Assembly: GCF_046484155.1 (NCBI RefSeq)
Contig: NZ_JAWOBT010000036.1
Span: 3,784-67,783, forward strand
Origin: Alkalibacterium sp046484155
GTDB lineage: Bacteria > Bacillota > Bacilli > Lactobacillales > Carnobacteriaceae_A
Length of the DNA stretch: 64,000 bases
Reading direction: 5' to 3'
In this document: positions 15,695-23,537 of the stretch, in pieces
Position numbering within the stretch: position 1 is the stretch's first letter
How the letters are laid out: each line of letters opens with the position of its first letter
Program-made: the position numbers and the translations under genes
The notes under the pieces: model-generated
Database searches by the model: none
Seen by the model: the letters and a program-made list of their open reading frames with translations, nothing else
What the model was told of the DNA's origin: nothing

Positions 15695-16057
15695 ATGGCA
15701 TTAGATATTGAAAAGATCATTGCTGACTTGAAAGAGTCAACTGTCGTAGAATTAAACGACTTAGTAAGTGCAATTGAAGAAGAATTCGGCGTTGAAGCAG
15801 CAGCACCAGTTGCAGCAGCAGGAGCAGCAGCTGCAGAAGAAGAACAAACAGAATTCACTGTTGAATTAACAAGTGTAGGTTCAGCAAAAATTAAAGTTAT
15901 CAAAGCAGTTCGTGAAGTTACTGGCTTAGGCTTGAAAGAAGCTAAAGCATTAGTAGATGGCGCACCTGCCGCAATTAAAGAAAGTATTTCTAAAGAAGAT
16001 GCAGAAGAAATGAAAGCTAAATTAGAAGAAGCTGGCGCTTCTGTAGAAGTTAAATAA
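15695..16057 (+). CDS. rplL: 50S ribosomal protein L7/L12
   Basis: 120-residue acidic stalk protein. N-terminal dimerization helix, Ala-rich hinge (GVEAAAPVAAAGAAAAEEEQ near 33-52) and C-terminal factor-binding domain with IKVIKAVREVTGLGLKEAKALV. ATG follows TGGAGG. Two short hairpins lie in the 86-base gap after rplJ, where L7/L12 output is usually boosted over L10. A strong terminator follows. Confidence 0.97.
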   Translation: MALDIEKIIADLKESTVVELNDLVSAIEEEFGVEAAAPVAAAGAAAAEEEQTEFTVELTSVGSAKIKVIKAVREVTGLGLKEAKALVDGAPAAIKESISKEDAEEMKAKLEEAGASVEVK

Positions 16058-16082
16058 TTCCATTTAACCTAAACACATTGAA

Positions 16083-16127
16083 TCCCTTTGCTATAAGGAG
16101 TACCTTTATAGCAAAGGGGTTTTTTTG
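16083..16127 (+). terminator. Terminator of rplJL
   Basis: 13-bp perfect stem (CCCTTTGCTATAA with TTATAGCAAAGGG), 9-base loop, then seven T. Confidence 0.93.
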
Positions 16128-16159
16128 TTCTACACTTTTGTGTCATTTCCGTTATAAAG

Positions 16160-16188
16160 TAGGAATCAGACCGAATATCTGATAGAAT
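16160..16188 (+). promoter_or_regulatory. Possible promoter for rodA-ftsW, with overlapping inverted repeat
   Basis: -10 TAGAAT (16183-16188) preceded by TGA (extended -10); the -35 is weak (TAGGAA 16160-16165). An inverted repeat ATCAGA/TCTGAT (16165-16170 and 16178-16183) overlaps the spacer and the first -10 base and could be an operator. Confidence 0.4.
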
Positions 16189-16257
16189 GTGTCATTGAAT
16201 AGGGTTTTCCCTAAGGCTTACCAGAATCGATCGTTTCACTAAGAAAGGAAGAAGAAA

Positions 16258-17454
16258 ATGAATGACAATAAATACCCGCAACGTATTGATTACGGCATAA
16301 TTCTATCAGTCATGTTGTTAGCTATCATAAGTATCGTTTCCATATATTCTACGACGGTAATGATTCAAGGTGCCCCAATAAGTATGACGTTGCGTCAAAT
16401 CTTGTGGTACGGATTAGGAACGATAGCCGCTCTTGTGCTCATGCAGTTTGATTCAGAACAATTATGGAAGATGACGAGTTATTTATATATCATGGGGATT
16501 GTCGCGCTGGTCTTGACACTCATACTTTATGACCGAAATATGGCGATGAGTACTGGAGGGAAATCCTGGGTGCGCATTGGCCCGTTAGGCACCCTTCAAC
16601 CTTCAGAATTTGTAAAAATCCCCTACATTCTGATGCTGGCCAAAACAGTGACGAAACATAACAGTACCTATCAAGTGCGAGACTATTCCAGTGATTTTCT
16701 CTTAATGGGGAAATTGTTTTTATATTCTTCATTACCACTCATTTTGGTCTTCATGCAAAATGACTTGGGAACAGGTTTGGTATATATGGCGATCCTCGTT
16801 GGTGTCGTGCTGCTATCGGGAATAAAATGGCAAATCCTGTTACCCATTTTCCTGGTTATTTCTACAATAGGGCTAACGCTCATAGTGTTAGCCGTCTACA
16901 ACCGTGACCTGTTACTTGCTACAGGTTTGTTCAAACCTTATCAATTTGCACGGATCGATACTTGGTTGAATCCGCATCAGGGCTCAACAGATGCGACCTA
17001 TCAAGTGACGCAGGCATTTAAGTCTATCGGTTCGGGGGGCGTATTTGGTAAAGGGTTTGGTGTGAGTGAGGTCTATGTTCCTGTCCGAGAGTCAGATATG
17101 ATTTTTACGACCATCGGTGAAAATTTCGGTTTCGCAGGTGGGTCATTCCTTATTTTCATTTACTTTGTCCTTGTGTATCATATGATTAAAGTGGTCTACG
17201 ATACGAGAAATGAATTTTACGCTTACATCGCCACGGGGGTCATTATGATGATCGCTTTTCACGTGCTGGAGAATATCGGAATGAATATCGGCTTACTGCC
17301 AGTCACGGGTATTCCTTTGCCGTTTGTTTCTCAAGGAGGGTCATCTCTGCTTGGAAATATGATGGGAATAGGCTTGATCATGTCCATGCGTTATCATCAT
17401 AAATCTTACTTCTTCTCGGGCGAAGGTGAAGATTTTTATCCGGGAACCTCGTAA
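16258..17454 (+). CDS. rodA: SEDS-family peptidoglycan glycosyltransferase, RodA-like
   Basis: 398-residue polytopic protein with about ten membrane segments. SEDS signatures: GGKSWVRIGPLGTLQPSEFVKI near 99-120, the catalytic-loop region QAFKSIGSGGVFGKGFG near 244-260, VPVRESDMIFTTIGENFGFAGG near 266-287, and the C-terminal LPVTGIPLPFVSQGGSSL. SEDS proteins polymerize lipid II and pair with a class B PBP. The VPVRESDMIF loop is closer to RodA than FtsW, so I assign elongation. ATG 16258 follows AAAGGAAG. A second SEDS gene follows 24 bases later. Confidence 0.8.
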   Translation: MNDNKYPQRIDYGIILSVMLLAIISIVSIYSTTVMIQGAPISMTLRQILWYGLGTIAALVLMQFDSEQLWKMTSYLYIMGIVALVLTLILYDRNMAMSTGGKSWVRIGPLGTLQPSEFVKIPYILMLAKTVTKHNSTYQVRDYSSDFLLMGKLFLYSSLPLILVFMQNDLGTGLVYMAILVGVVLLSGIKWQILLPIFLVISTIGLTLIVLAVYNRDLLLATGLFKPYQFARIDTWLNPHQGSTDATYQVTQAFKSIGSGGVFGKGFGVSEVYVPVRESDMIFTTIGENFGFAGGSFLIFIYFVLVYHMIKVVYDTRNEFYAYIATGVIMMIAFHVLENIGMNIGLLPVTGIPLPFVSQGGSSLLGNMMGIGLIMSMRYHHKSYFFSGEGEDFYPGTS

Positions 17455-17478
17455 GATACGAAGGAAAGGAGTGACTTT

Positions 17479-18645
17479 ATGTTAAAAAATAGGATAAAAT
17501 ATGTTGATAAATATCTAGTGCTACCCTATCTTGCTCTGACGCTATTCAGCATTATCATGATTTATAGTGCGAGTAGCTACAGTGCATTAAACATGTATGA
17601 TAATCCGCATCATTATTTACCTAGACAAGCCATCTTTGTTGGTATGTCTTATGTGCTGTTCACGATAGCATTGTTTTTTCCTCTTGAAATAATGAGAAAG
17701 AAGAAGTTTGTAATGTTTGGAACAGCCTTAACCTTTGTTTCGCTTGTTTTTCTTCTTATTTTCGGAAGAGAGATATACGGAGCAAAGCGCTGGATCGAAA
17801 CCCCGTTTATCAACATTCAGCCTGCTGAATTCACGAAGTTCATGGTTATCTGGTATTTAGCCTATATTCTTTCGAAAAAGCAGAAGCTGATCAATGAAGA
17901 TTTCTTTAAGGCGATTGTTGCGCCTTTGATATTAGTAGTGGGGATCGTTTTTTCCATATACATTCAGCCTGACACGGGATCTTCATTCATTATTGTTATA
18001 ATTGCCGCTATCATGATTTTTGCAAGCGGTGTGTCACCTAAGCTGGGATTTGGATTCGGATTCTTTGGAGTGAGTAGTCTTTTCGGCCTCACACAACTGA
18101 TCAGAACGTTCGGAACCGATCTGTTCTTTCTTGACGAGTACCGGTATAAACGCTTCTTAGGATTCTGGGATCCGTTTGAACTAGCGGAAGGGGCTGGCTT
18201 GCAGCTGGTAAACTCCTATTATGCCTTAAGTCAAGGCGGGCTGTTTGGCGTGGGATTTGGTAACAGTATCCAAAAGACTGGGTACCTACCTTTCCCTTAT
18301 ACAGACTTTATCGTGGCGATCATCGGAGAAGAATTTGGTTTGCTTGGTATTTTTATTCTCTTATCCCTGTTTTCGCTGATGGTTTCACGTATGATTCTGA
18401 CAGCTATTCGGTCGAAGAGTGCATTTAACTCGTTATTGAGTATCGGTATCGCATCCATGTTCCTTATTCAATCGCTCATTAATCTCATGGGTGTCGTTGG
18501 TTTAATGCCGATCACCGGTGTGACTTTTCCGTTCGTCAGTTACGGAGGATCCAGTCTAATGGTACTATCTGTTTCATTAGGTCTAGTTGCCAATGTCTCA
18601 GCTCGGGTCAACTATCAACGAGCACAATCTCAACTACAACTATAG
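17479..18645 (+). CDS. SEDS-family peptidoglycan glycosyltransferase, FtsW/RodA-like (second copy)
   Basis: 388 residues, also about ten membrane segments. Motifs: GAKRWIETPFINIQPAEFTKF near 97-117, YYALSQGGLFGVGFGNS near 250-266, the loop KTGYLPFPYTDFIVAIIGEEFG near 268-289, and MPITGVTFPFVSYGGSSLM. The YLPFPYTDFI loop is like the streptococcal/enterococcal FtsW type, so a septal role is possible, but no dcw neighbours are present to confirm it. It lies in one operon with the RodA-like gene and the LURP-one-like gene (10 bases downstream). Two adjacent SEDS genes of different subtype are unusual. Confidence 0.75.
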   Translation: MLKNRIKYVDKYLVLPYLALTLFSIIMIYSASSYSALNMYDNPHHYLPRQAIFVGMSYVLFTIALFFPLEIMRKKKFVMFGTALTFVSLVFLLIFGREIYGAKRWIETPFINIQPAEFTKFMVIWYLAYILSKKQKLINEDFFKAIVAPLILVVGIVFSIYIQPDTGSSFIIVIIAAIMIFASGVSPKLGFGFGFFGVSSLFGLTQLIRTFGTDLFFLDEYRYKRFLGFWDPFELAEGAGLQLVNSYYALSQGGLFGVGFGNSIQKTGYLPFPYTDFIVAIIGEEFGLLGIFILLSLFSLMVSRMILTAIRSKSAFNSLLSIGIASMFLIQSLINLMGVVGLMPITGVTFPFVSYGGSSLMVLSVSLGLVANVSARVNYQRAQSQLQL

Positions 18646-18654
18646 GAGGAACAT

Positions 18655-19143
18655 ATGCGTTTATATATCAAGCAAAAGGTCTGGTCGTTCAAAGATCATT
18701 TTACGATCAAAGATGACGTGGAACGTGATGTGTATTATGTTGAAGGAGAGTTTTTGACCTTCGCGAAGAAATTGAGGCTGTTTAATCAGCAGAATGAGGA
18801 ACAACTGTATATCGAGCAAAAGTTATGGCATTTATTGCCGGAATTCGATCTGTATCAAGACGGAGAGAAAGTTGCTACGGTGAAAAAAGAATGGGCTCTC
18901 TTCAAAAACAACTACGCTATCCTTGGACCGGACTGGCATATTGAAGGTTCGGTGATGGCTCATGATTATGTCATCAAAGAAGGCGACAAAGTGATCGCGG
19001 ATATCAATAAGAAGTGGCTGTCATGGGGAGACGCCTATGAAATAATCATTCATGACGAAAAGTCGGTCTCCGTTTTGCTTGGTGTGGTCATCGTCATCGA
19101 TGCTGTCATCTCTCAAGCGAGAAACAGTCAGTCAGCTACATAA
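18655..19143 (+). CDS. LURP-one-related/YxjI-like protein
   Basis: 162 residues starting MRLYIKQKVWSFKDHFTIKD, the usual opening of the LURP-one-related (DUF567, Tubby-like barrel) family. It reads as repeated beta strands (YYVEGEFLTFAKKL, EQLYIEQKLWHLLPEFDLYQ, YAILGPDWHIEGSV) and ends with a hydrophobic helix near 138-152 (LLGVVIVIDAVI). Related eukaryotic proteins bind or move membrane lipids; the bacterial role is unknown. AGGAGG lies before ATG 18655, 10 bases after the SEDS stop, so it is co-transcribed; its stop is followed by a strong terminator. Confidence 0.8.
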   Translation: MRLYIKQKVWSFKDHFTIKDDVERDVYYVEGEFLTFAKKLRLFNQQNEEQLYIEQKLWHLLPEFDLYQDGEKVATVKKEWALFKNNYAILGPDWHIEGSVMAHDYVIKEGDKVIADINKKWLSWGDAYEIIIHDEKSVSVLLGVVIVIDAVISQARNSQSAT

Positions 19144-19160
19144 CTAATTACGATTACATG

Positions 19161-19195
19161 AAAAAAGGCCAGGACATCATGTCCTGGCCTTTTTC
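19161..19195. terminator. Terminator of the rodA operon
   Basis: 10-bp GC-rich perfect stem GGCCAGGACA/TGTCCTGGCC with a 3-base loop, flanked by A6 and T5, so it can work in both directions. Confidence 0.93.
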
Positions 19196-19266
19196 TGATT
19201 AATCACTCTTCTTTAAAGCATGGATCATCTAGTTCTTACGTATGGGTATTTCAAGAGTGCTGGCAT

Positions 19267-19419
19267 CGGCACACTCAGGAGAAAAAAGCAGTGAGTGGTG
19301 CTAAGCACGCCCAAGTTCGGCACACTCGGGAGAAAAAAACGGCGAGTGGTGCTAAGCACGCCCAAGTTCGGCACACTCGGAAGAAAAAAACGGTGAGCGG
19401 TGCTAAGCACGCCCAAGTT
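19267..19419. repeat. Three tandem 51-bp repeats
   Basis: Units at 19267-19317, 19318-19368 and 19369-19419, followed by a partial CGG. Units 1/2 differ at 4 positions and 2/3 at 3, nearly all transitions in the first 30 bases; the last 21 bases are identical. Each unit has a 6-7 A tract, a CACTC...GAGTG inverted repeat around it, and a palindrome GTGCTAAGCAC. The array lies in the 430-base gap between two converging genes (LURP-one-like and MFS). On the minus strand the 51-bp period yields an open frame of 17-residue repeats, but it has no ribosome binding site. The rest of the gap (19420-19575) shows nothing I recognise. Confidence 0.9.
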
Positions 19420-19575
19420 CGGTTTATTAATTGTAGAAGGAACAGATTAAGCTGAGTGATAGCGAAAATGAACTGTCCGGGGTGATCATCTCAATTTCTA
19501 AGGACAGGCTATATGATTAACAGACCAATTGTGTCAGGTGGATTGCTGAGCTTGACATGTTTTGCCTTGCCGTTT

Positions 19576-20805
19576 TCAAGCTCGTTTTAAAGAGTGTTTC
19601 TGTGCCACAAAGAGCAAGGGGATGTTCACCGCATGAAAGACAAGCGCGATAGTGAAAGCCAGAATATAGGAACCTGTAAAGTCATAAGCGTAGCCAACTA
19701 AAGTCATAGATAAAGCGACGCCTAAGCCGGCTGAAAACGAAAGGATAGGGTAGATCCTGACGTATAATTCTTTTCCAAAAAATTCTGTCGTTAAAAGCGG
19801 TAAGGCTACAGCAGGAATAGTGAAGACGGTACCGAATAAAAAGGCACTGAAGATAAGGAGGTAGACATTTGACAGAGTCAGAAGCATGACAATGCTCACC
19901 ACATTCGAAATGATCATGATGATACTGGCATTGACTACGCCCAAATAATCGCTTAAGGATCCAAAAATAAGTTTAAATGTAATATTTCCGATCATGACGG
20001 CAGATAACATAACCCCGCCGACTTGTTCAGACAAAAAAATTGATTCTGCGAAACCGGGCAAGTGCTGTGAAATTCCTGCGATCGAAGCGTGTGAAAAAGC
20101 AATCAGAAAAATCAGCATAAAGGCTATGTTCGTATAAGAAAAATTGAGCCAGTTTGGTTTTTTGATTAGACGTTCACTGGCGTCTTCTGAATCGTCATGG
20201 CCATAGGGGAGAAGGCCTTCATCTTTGGGATCAAGAGAATAACGATAAAGAATGGCGGGTAATGCCAATACAATCATGGCCAGCCCCATAGCGATGAAGC
20301 CGTTCTCCCAGCCGAATGAACTGATCAGTGCAGTGAATATTGGAGAGAAAATAGCGCCCGCAATACCGCTGAAACCGAAAGAAAGACTCATGGCAAAACC
20401 TTTTTTCTTCTCAAACCAATTATTTACAATGATAGATAAGGGGACCATGGAATAAAGGCCGGCGCCTATGCCTCGAAGTGTACCGAGCAGGTAAAAGATC
20501 CACATCTGGGTCGTAAACGCCATTGCGATGGTTGATAAAGAAGCGAGAGCCATACCGGTAGCGATGATCTTTTTCCACCCGAAGCGATAAACAAGTGGGG
20601 CGAAGAATAAAGCTGTAACGGCTAGGGCAATGGATGATAAGGTGGCGTGCATGGCAAAGGTACCTCGGTAAACATCTAAATCTTGAGAAACAGGCGTATA
20701 AAAGACACCGATGACGTTCATCGTTAGTCCGATCGAACTGGCCGACATGCCGCAGCTTACAGCTAAAACCAGCCAGTGCTTCAAACTCTTTGAGGGGGTA
20801 TTCAT
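19576..20805 (-). CDS. MFS transporter
   Basis: 409 residues with twelve predicted membrane helices in two halves joined by a charged loop near 200-222 (DPKDEGLLPYGHDDSEDASER). The cytoplasmic loop between helices 2 and 3 carries a degenerate RFGWKKII version of MFS motif A. Overall pattern (GVFYTPVSQDLDVYRGTFAMHATLSS, GIGAGLYSMVPLSIIVNNWF) is that of the oxalate/formate and monocarboxylate-type MFS group, so an organic anion substrate is possible but unproven. It has its own promoter and is the only minus-strand gene between rplL and rpoB. Confidence 0.85.
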   Translation of the reverse strand: MNTPSKSLKHWLVLAVSCGMSASSIGLTMNVIGVFYTPVSQDLDVYRGTFAMHATLSSIALAVTALFFAPLVYRFGWKKIIATGMALASLSTIAMAFTTQMWIFYLLGTLRGIGAGLYSMVPLSIIVNNWFEKKKGFAMSLSFGFSGIAGAIFSPIFTALISSFGWENGFIAMGLAMIVLALPAILYRYSLDPKDEGLLPYGHDDSEDASERLIKKPNWLNFSYTNIAFMLIFLIAFSHASIAGISQHLPGFAESIFLSEQVGGVMLSAVMIGNITFKLIFGSLSDYLGVVNASIIMIISNVVSIVMLLTLSNVYLLIFSAFLFGTVFTIPAVALPLLTTEFFGKELYVRIYPILSFSAGLGVALSMTLVGYAYDFTGSYILAFTIALVFHAVNIPLLFVAQKHSLKRA

Positions 20806-20841
20806 TTTAAGTAGACCTCTTCCTAGTGATGTATTATATCT

Positions 20842-20871
20842 AGTATACTAATACGTTCTCTTGAAAGTAAA
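20842..20871 (-). promoter_or_regulatory. Promoter for the MFS gene
   Basis: Read on the minus strand: -35 TTTACT (complement of 20866-20871), 18 bases, -10 TATACT (complement of 20842-20847). The -10 lies in a 10-bp palindrome (20841-20850). Confidence 0.6.
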
Positions 20872-20912
20872 CCCCATTCAAGAAAACAATGCAGGGGGAA
20901 ATGAAATTAGTC

Positions 20913-20941
20913 TTGCATTAACGTGAGACACTTGGTAAACT
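20913..20941 (+). promoter_or_regulatory. Promoter for the uracil permease gene
   Basis: -35 TTGCAT (20913-20918), 17 bases, TGG then -10 TAAACT (20936-20941). Transcription would start near 20948, giving a leader of about 210 bases. Confidence 0.65.
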
Positions 20942-20968
20942 AAGTGAAAGCAAAATTCCTTTAATTTT

Positions 20969-21124
20969 ATCCAGAGAGATAAAAAAGGATGGAAAAAATT
21001 CATAAGCTAACAGGCTTGGGAGTATGCTGCACGTGTAAATAACGTGAAGACAGTTATTCTTAATGCAGGATTAGCATCCATCTTACCTAGAGGTCCTTTT
21101 GCACAATGAAAAGGGCATTTTTTT
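20969..21124 (+). promoter_or_regulatory. PyrR-type attenuation leader of the uracil permease gene
   Basis: ATCCAGAGAGAT at 20969-20980 with GGAT at 20987-20990 forms a small hairpin that matches the PyrR-binding anti-antiterminator (consensus AUCCAGAGAGGYU). Downstream is a terminator: GTCCTTTT (21093-21100) with AAAAGGGC (21109-21116), then seven T. GATGG after the PyrR site can pair with CCATC at 21077-21081 as an antiterminator. Expected behaviour: with UMP/UTP bound, PyrR holds the first hairpin and transcription stops. Confidence 0.6.
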
Positions 21125-21157
21125 ATGCCCAAAAATAAGGAAGAGGGATGATGAATT

Positions 21158-22444
21158 ATGGCAGTTATACAACGACCGTTAATATTAGACGTGGAGGATA
21201 AACCGAAGCTGTTTACGGGATTGTTTTTAAGTTTACAGCACGTGTTCGCAATGTTCGGGGCAACGATACTCGTCCCTGTACTGCTTAACATGCCCGTCTC
21301 CGTTGCACTTTTAGCAAGTGGGGTCGGTACGATCATTTATCAGATAGCAACAAGAGCGAAAGTCCCGGTCTATCTCGGGTCGTCATTTGCCTATATCGCC
21401 GCGATGCAGATAGCGATCGAACAAATGGGCGGGGACATCAGCGCCGCGCAGACGGGCGTCATCATGGTCGGGCTGCTTTATATCATTATCGCGGGGATCA
21501 TACGATTCACTGGAACGGCTTGGGTGGATACCATTTTGCCTCCGATCGTCATTGGACCAATGATCATGGTGATCGGGTTGGGCTTGGCCAGTAATGCTGT
21601 ACAAAGTGCCGGCTTCGTTATGAATTCCGACTGGCGAACGATTCTAGTTGCCGTTTCGACCTTTTTAATTACAGCGTTCGTTAATACCTCAGCCAAAGGA
21701 TTTATGAAAATCATTCCTTTCTTAACAGGCATAGTCGGAGGGTACATCCTGTCGATGCTTCTGGGGATCGTCGATTTCACCGTGGTAGCACAAGCACAGT
21801 GGTTCGCTTTGCCGGAATTGTATCTCCCGTTTGAAACGGACACCTTTAACAATTATTCGTTTTACTTCGGACCAGAAGCCTGGGCGATCCTGCCGATCGT
21901 GTTAGTCACTGTGGCTGAACATGTTGGCGATCACACGGTTTTAGGGAAAATTTGTGACAGAGAATTTTTAAAAGAACCCGGTCTGAAACGCACCTTGATC
22001 GGTGATGGCGCAGCAACTGCCGTATCAGCCTTTTTCGGAGGACCTGCCAATACAACCTACGGAGAAAATACAGGCGTCATAGGTATGACACGCGTAGCCT
22101 CCGTTTCAGTCATAAGAAATGCTGCCTTCATTGCCATCACCTTAAGTTTTATGGGTAAGTTCACGGCACTCATATCAACCATCCCAGGGGCAGTGCTTGG
22201 CGGGATGTCTATCCTGTTATACGGGGTCATCGCGAGTAATGGACTAAAAGTCATGATCGAAGATAAAGTAGACTTCAATCAGTCCAGAAACCTGGTTATT
22301 GCCAGTTCAATGCTGGTAATCGGCTTGGGCGGCGCGGTGTTTGACATCGCAGGTTTTATAACCTTGTCAGGAACGGCTCTCAGTGCCATCGTAGGTATCG
22401 TCCTGAATCAGTTGTTGCCGAAACAAGAAACGGAAGAAGATTAA
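21158..22444 (+). CDS. pyrP: Uracil permease (NCS2 family)
   Basis: 428-residue NCS2 nucleobase:cation symporter with about 12-14 membrane segments. Diagnostic regions: SLQHVFAMFGATILVPVLL near 26-44, YLGSSFAYIAAM near 72, the substrate/ion motif TVAEHVGDHTVLGKI near 249-263 and GGPANTTYGENTGVIGMT near 291-308, all in the UraA/PyrP pattern. A PyrR-type leader upstream supports uracil rather than purines. SD is AAGGAAGAGGG before ATG 21158. The next gene has its own promoter. Confidence 0.92.
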   Translation: MAVIQRPLILDVEDKPKLFTGLFLSLQHVFAMFGATILVPVLLNMPVSVALLASGVGTIIYQIATRAKVPVYLGSSFAYIAAMQIAIEQMGGDISAAQTGVIMVGLLYIIIAGIIRFTGTAWVDTILPPIVIGPMIMVIGLGLASNAVQSAGFVMNSDWRTILVAVSTFLITAFVNTSAKGFMKIIPFLTGIVGGYILSMLLGIVDFTVVAQAQWFALPELYLPFETDTFNNYSFYFGPEAWAILPIVLVTVAEHVGDHTVLGKICDREFLKEPGLKRTLIGDGAATAVSAFFGGPANTTYGENTGVIGMTRVASVSVIRNAAFIAITLSFMGKFTALISTIPGAVLGGMSILLYGVIASNGLKVMIEDKVDFNQSRNLVIASSMLVIGLGGAVFDIAGFITLSGTALSAIVGIVLNQLLPKQETEED

Positions 22445-22480
22445 GTCCAAAGCATATAGAAGAAATGAAACGAGTATCCG

Positions 22481-22509
22481 TTGTGATAAAGCTTTTAGCA
22501 TAGTATACT
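22481..22509 (+). promoter_or_regulatory. Promoter for the ybxB-like methyltransferase
   Basis: -35 TTGTGA (22481-22486), 17 bases, -10 TATACT (22504-22509). Confidence 0.7.
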
Positions 22510-22546
22510 GGAAGAGAAAAGTTCTAACGGAAAGAGGCTCTATACA

Positions 22547-23149
22547 ATGACGGATCATTATTTCACATCTCGGCCGAATGCAAAAGAGAATGAAAAGAAT
22601 TTTGAAGTGAATTTAAAAGGCAATAAATTGAAGTTATATACAGATTCAGGCGTTTTCTCCAAAGATCGCGTCGATTTTGGGTCACAAGTGTTGATCGAGA
22701 CCATCGACCCAGCTGTTTTTCCAAATGAAAAAGTACTGGACATGGGGTGTGGGTATGGACCGATAGGCTTGTCGCTGGCTAAAGCCTATCCGGGATTGAC
22801 CGTTCAGATGGTGGATGTCAATGAACGAGCAATCAGTCTGGCCAAAAAGAGTGCTGCAGAAAACGGGATCGAAAATGTTGAGATTTACCTTTCTTCCATA
22901 TATGAACAGGTTAAAGAGCAGACATTTGGTGCCGTGATTTCTAACCCGCCGATAAGAGCAGGCAAAAAAGTCGTGCATCAAATCATCTCGGATGCCTATC
23001 ACCACTTGGCTGAACGAGGTGTCCTTATCATTGTGATTCAAAAAAAACAGGGTGCGCCTAGCGCTGAACAGAAAATGCATGATGTGTTTGGCAACGTGGA
23101 ACGCATCGGTCTGGATAAAGGCTACTGGGTCTTACAATCATTTAAATAA
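22547..23149 (+). CDS. Class I SAM-dependent methyltransferase, RsmC/YbxB-like
   Basis: 200 residues. SAM-binding motif I VLDMGCGYGPIGLSLA near 64-79, acidic motif II VDVNERA, and the NPPIRAG catalytic motif near 133 typical of N2-guanine or N6-adenine RNA methyltransferases. The C-terminal IVIQKKQGAPSAEQKM segment is characteristic of RsmC-type enzymes that modify 16S rRNA. In Bacillus its homologue ybxB lies between rplL and rpoB; here it is still just upstream of rpoB but about 6.5 kb from rplL. The target base is not known to me. Confidence 0.88.
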   Translation: MTDHYFTSRPNAKENEKNFEVNLKGNKLKLYTDSGVFSKDRVDFGSQVLIETIDPAVFPNEKVLDMGCGYGPIGLSLAKAYPGLTVQMVDVNERAISLAKKSAAENGIENVEIYLSSIYEQVKEQTFGAVISNPPIRAGKKVVHQIISDAYHHLAERGVLIIVIQKKQGAPSAEQKMHDVFGNVERIGLDKGYWVLQSFK

Positions 23150-23163
23150 GAATTCTGACGGAA

Positions 23164-23207
23164 AGAATAACCTTTGGCTCTGACAAGCAAAGGTTATTCT
23201 TTTTTTG
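23164..23207 (+). terminator. Terminator after the ybxB-like gene
   Basis: 13-bp perfect stem AGAATAACCTTTG/CAAAGGTTATTCT, 11-base loop, then seven T. Confidence 0.93.
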
Positions 23208-23233
23208 CAGCCGTATTAACAGCGAATTCGACC

Positions 23234-23262
23234 TTGACTTACCAACCTCTTTACTATAGACT
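23234..23262 (+). promoter_or_regulatory. Promoter for rpoB-rpoC and its long leader
   Basis: -35 TTGACT (23234-23239) with TAGACT (23257-23262) at 17 bases, or TATAGA (23255-23260) at 15. It leaves about 270 bases before rpoB. That leader holds a direct repeat GCTAAACAAA (23271-23280, 23330-23339) and an imperfect CGTGCG...CGTACG hairpin near 23297-23318, but no terminator I can defend. Confidence 0.5.
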
Positions 23263-23537
23263 TAGTAGACGCTAAACAAAGTATGAAAATGAAACACGTG
23301 CGAAATATTGTCCGTACGCGATTTTTGAAGCTAAACAAAAGAATGTGTGATGATTGCGACTGTATCTTTCACTAATCTTTTGTATTTTTTTTGGTCTAAA
23401 ATAGGGTGGAACCCTAATTTTTAAACGGATGGTAATATTTGTAACGCAATTGTAATGTTCATTTTACTGGAAATGTTCCGTTTCAGAACCAATGGCTTTT
23501 GAATATGACGACTAGTGATTAATAACGAGGGGTGAAG

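Noticed and set aside
15673..15903. Minus-strand open frame opposite rplL
   Set aside because: Ala/Ser-rich shadow of the L7/L12 hinge codons, no start signals. Similar antisense frames in rpoB, rpoC and other genes were rejected for the same reason.
19225..19416. Minus-strand open frame of 17-residue repeats
   Set aside because: It is produced by the 51-bp tandem repeat (a multiple of three), has no ribosome binding site and ends in the repeat flank.
19267..19419. Tandem repeats considered as a CRISPR array
   Set aside because: Units abut directly without unique spacers, and no cas genes are nearby.
22543..22743. Overlapping minus-strand frames around the ybxB-like start
   Set aside because: The methyltransferase motifs and promoter support the plus-strand gene; the antisense frames lack any signal.
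23403..23413. AGGGTGGAACC resembling the T-box antiterminator motif before rpoB
   Set aside because: No Stem I, specifier loop or following terminator is visible, and rpoB is not an amino-acid-related gene. Likely chance.
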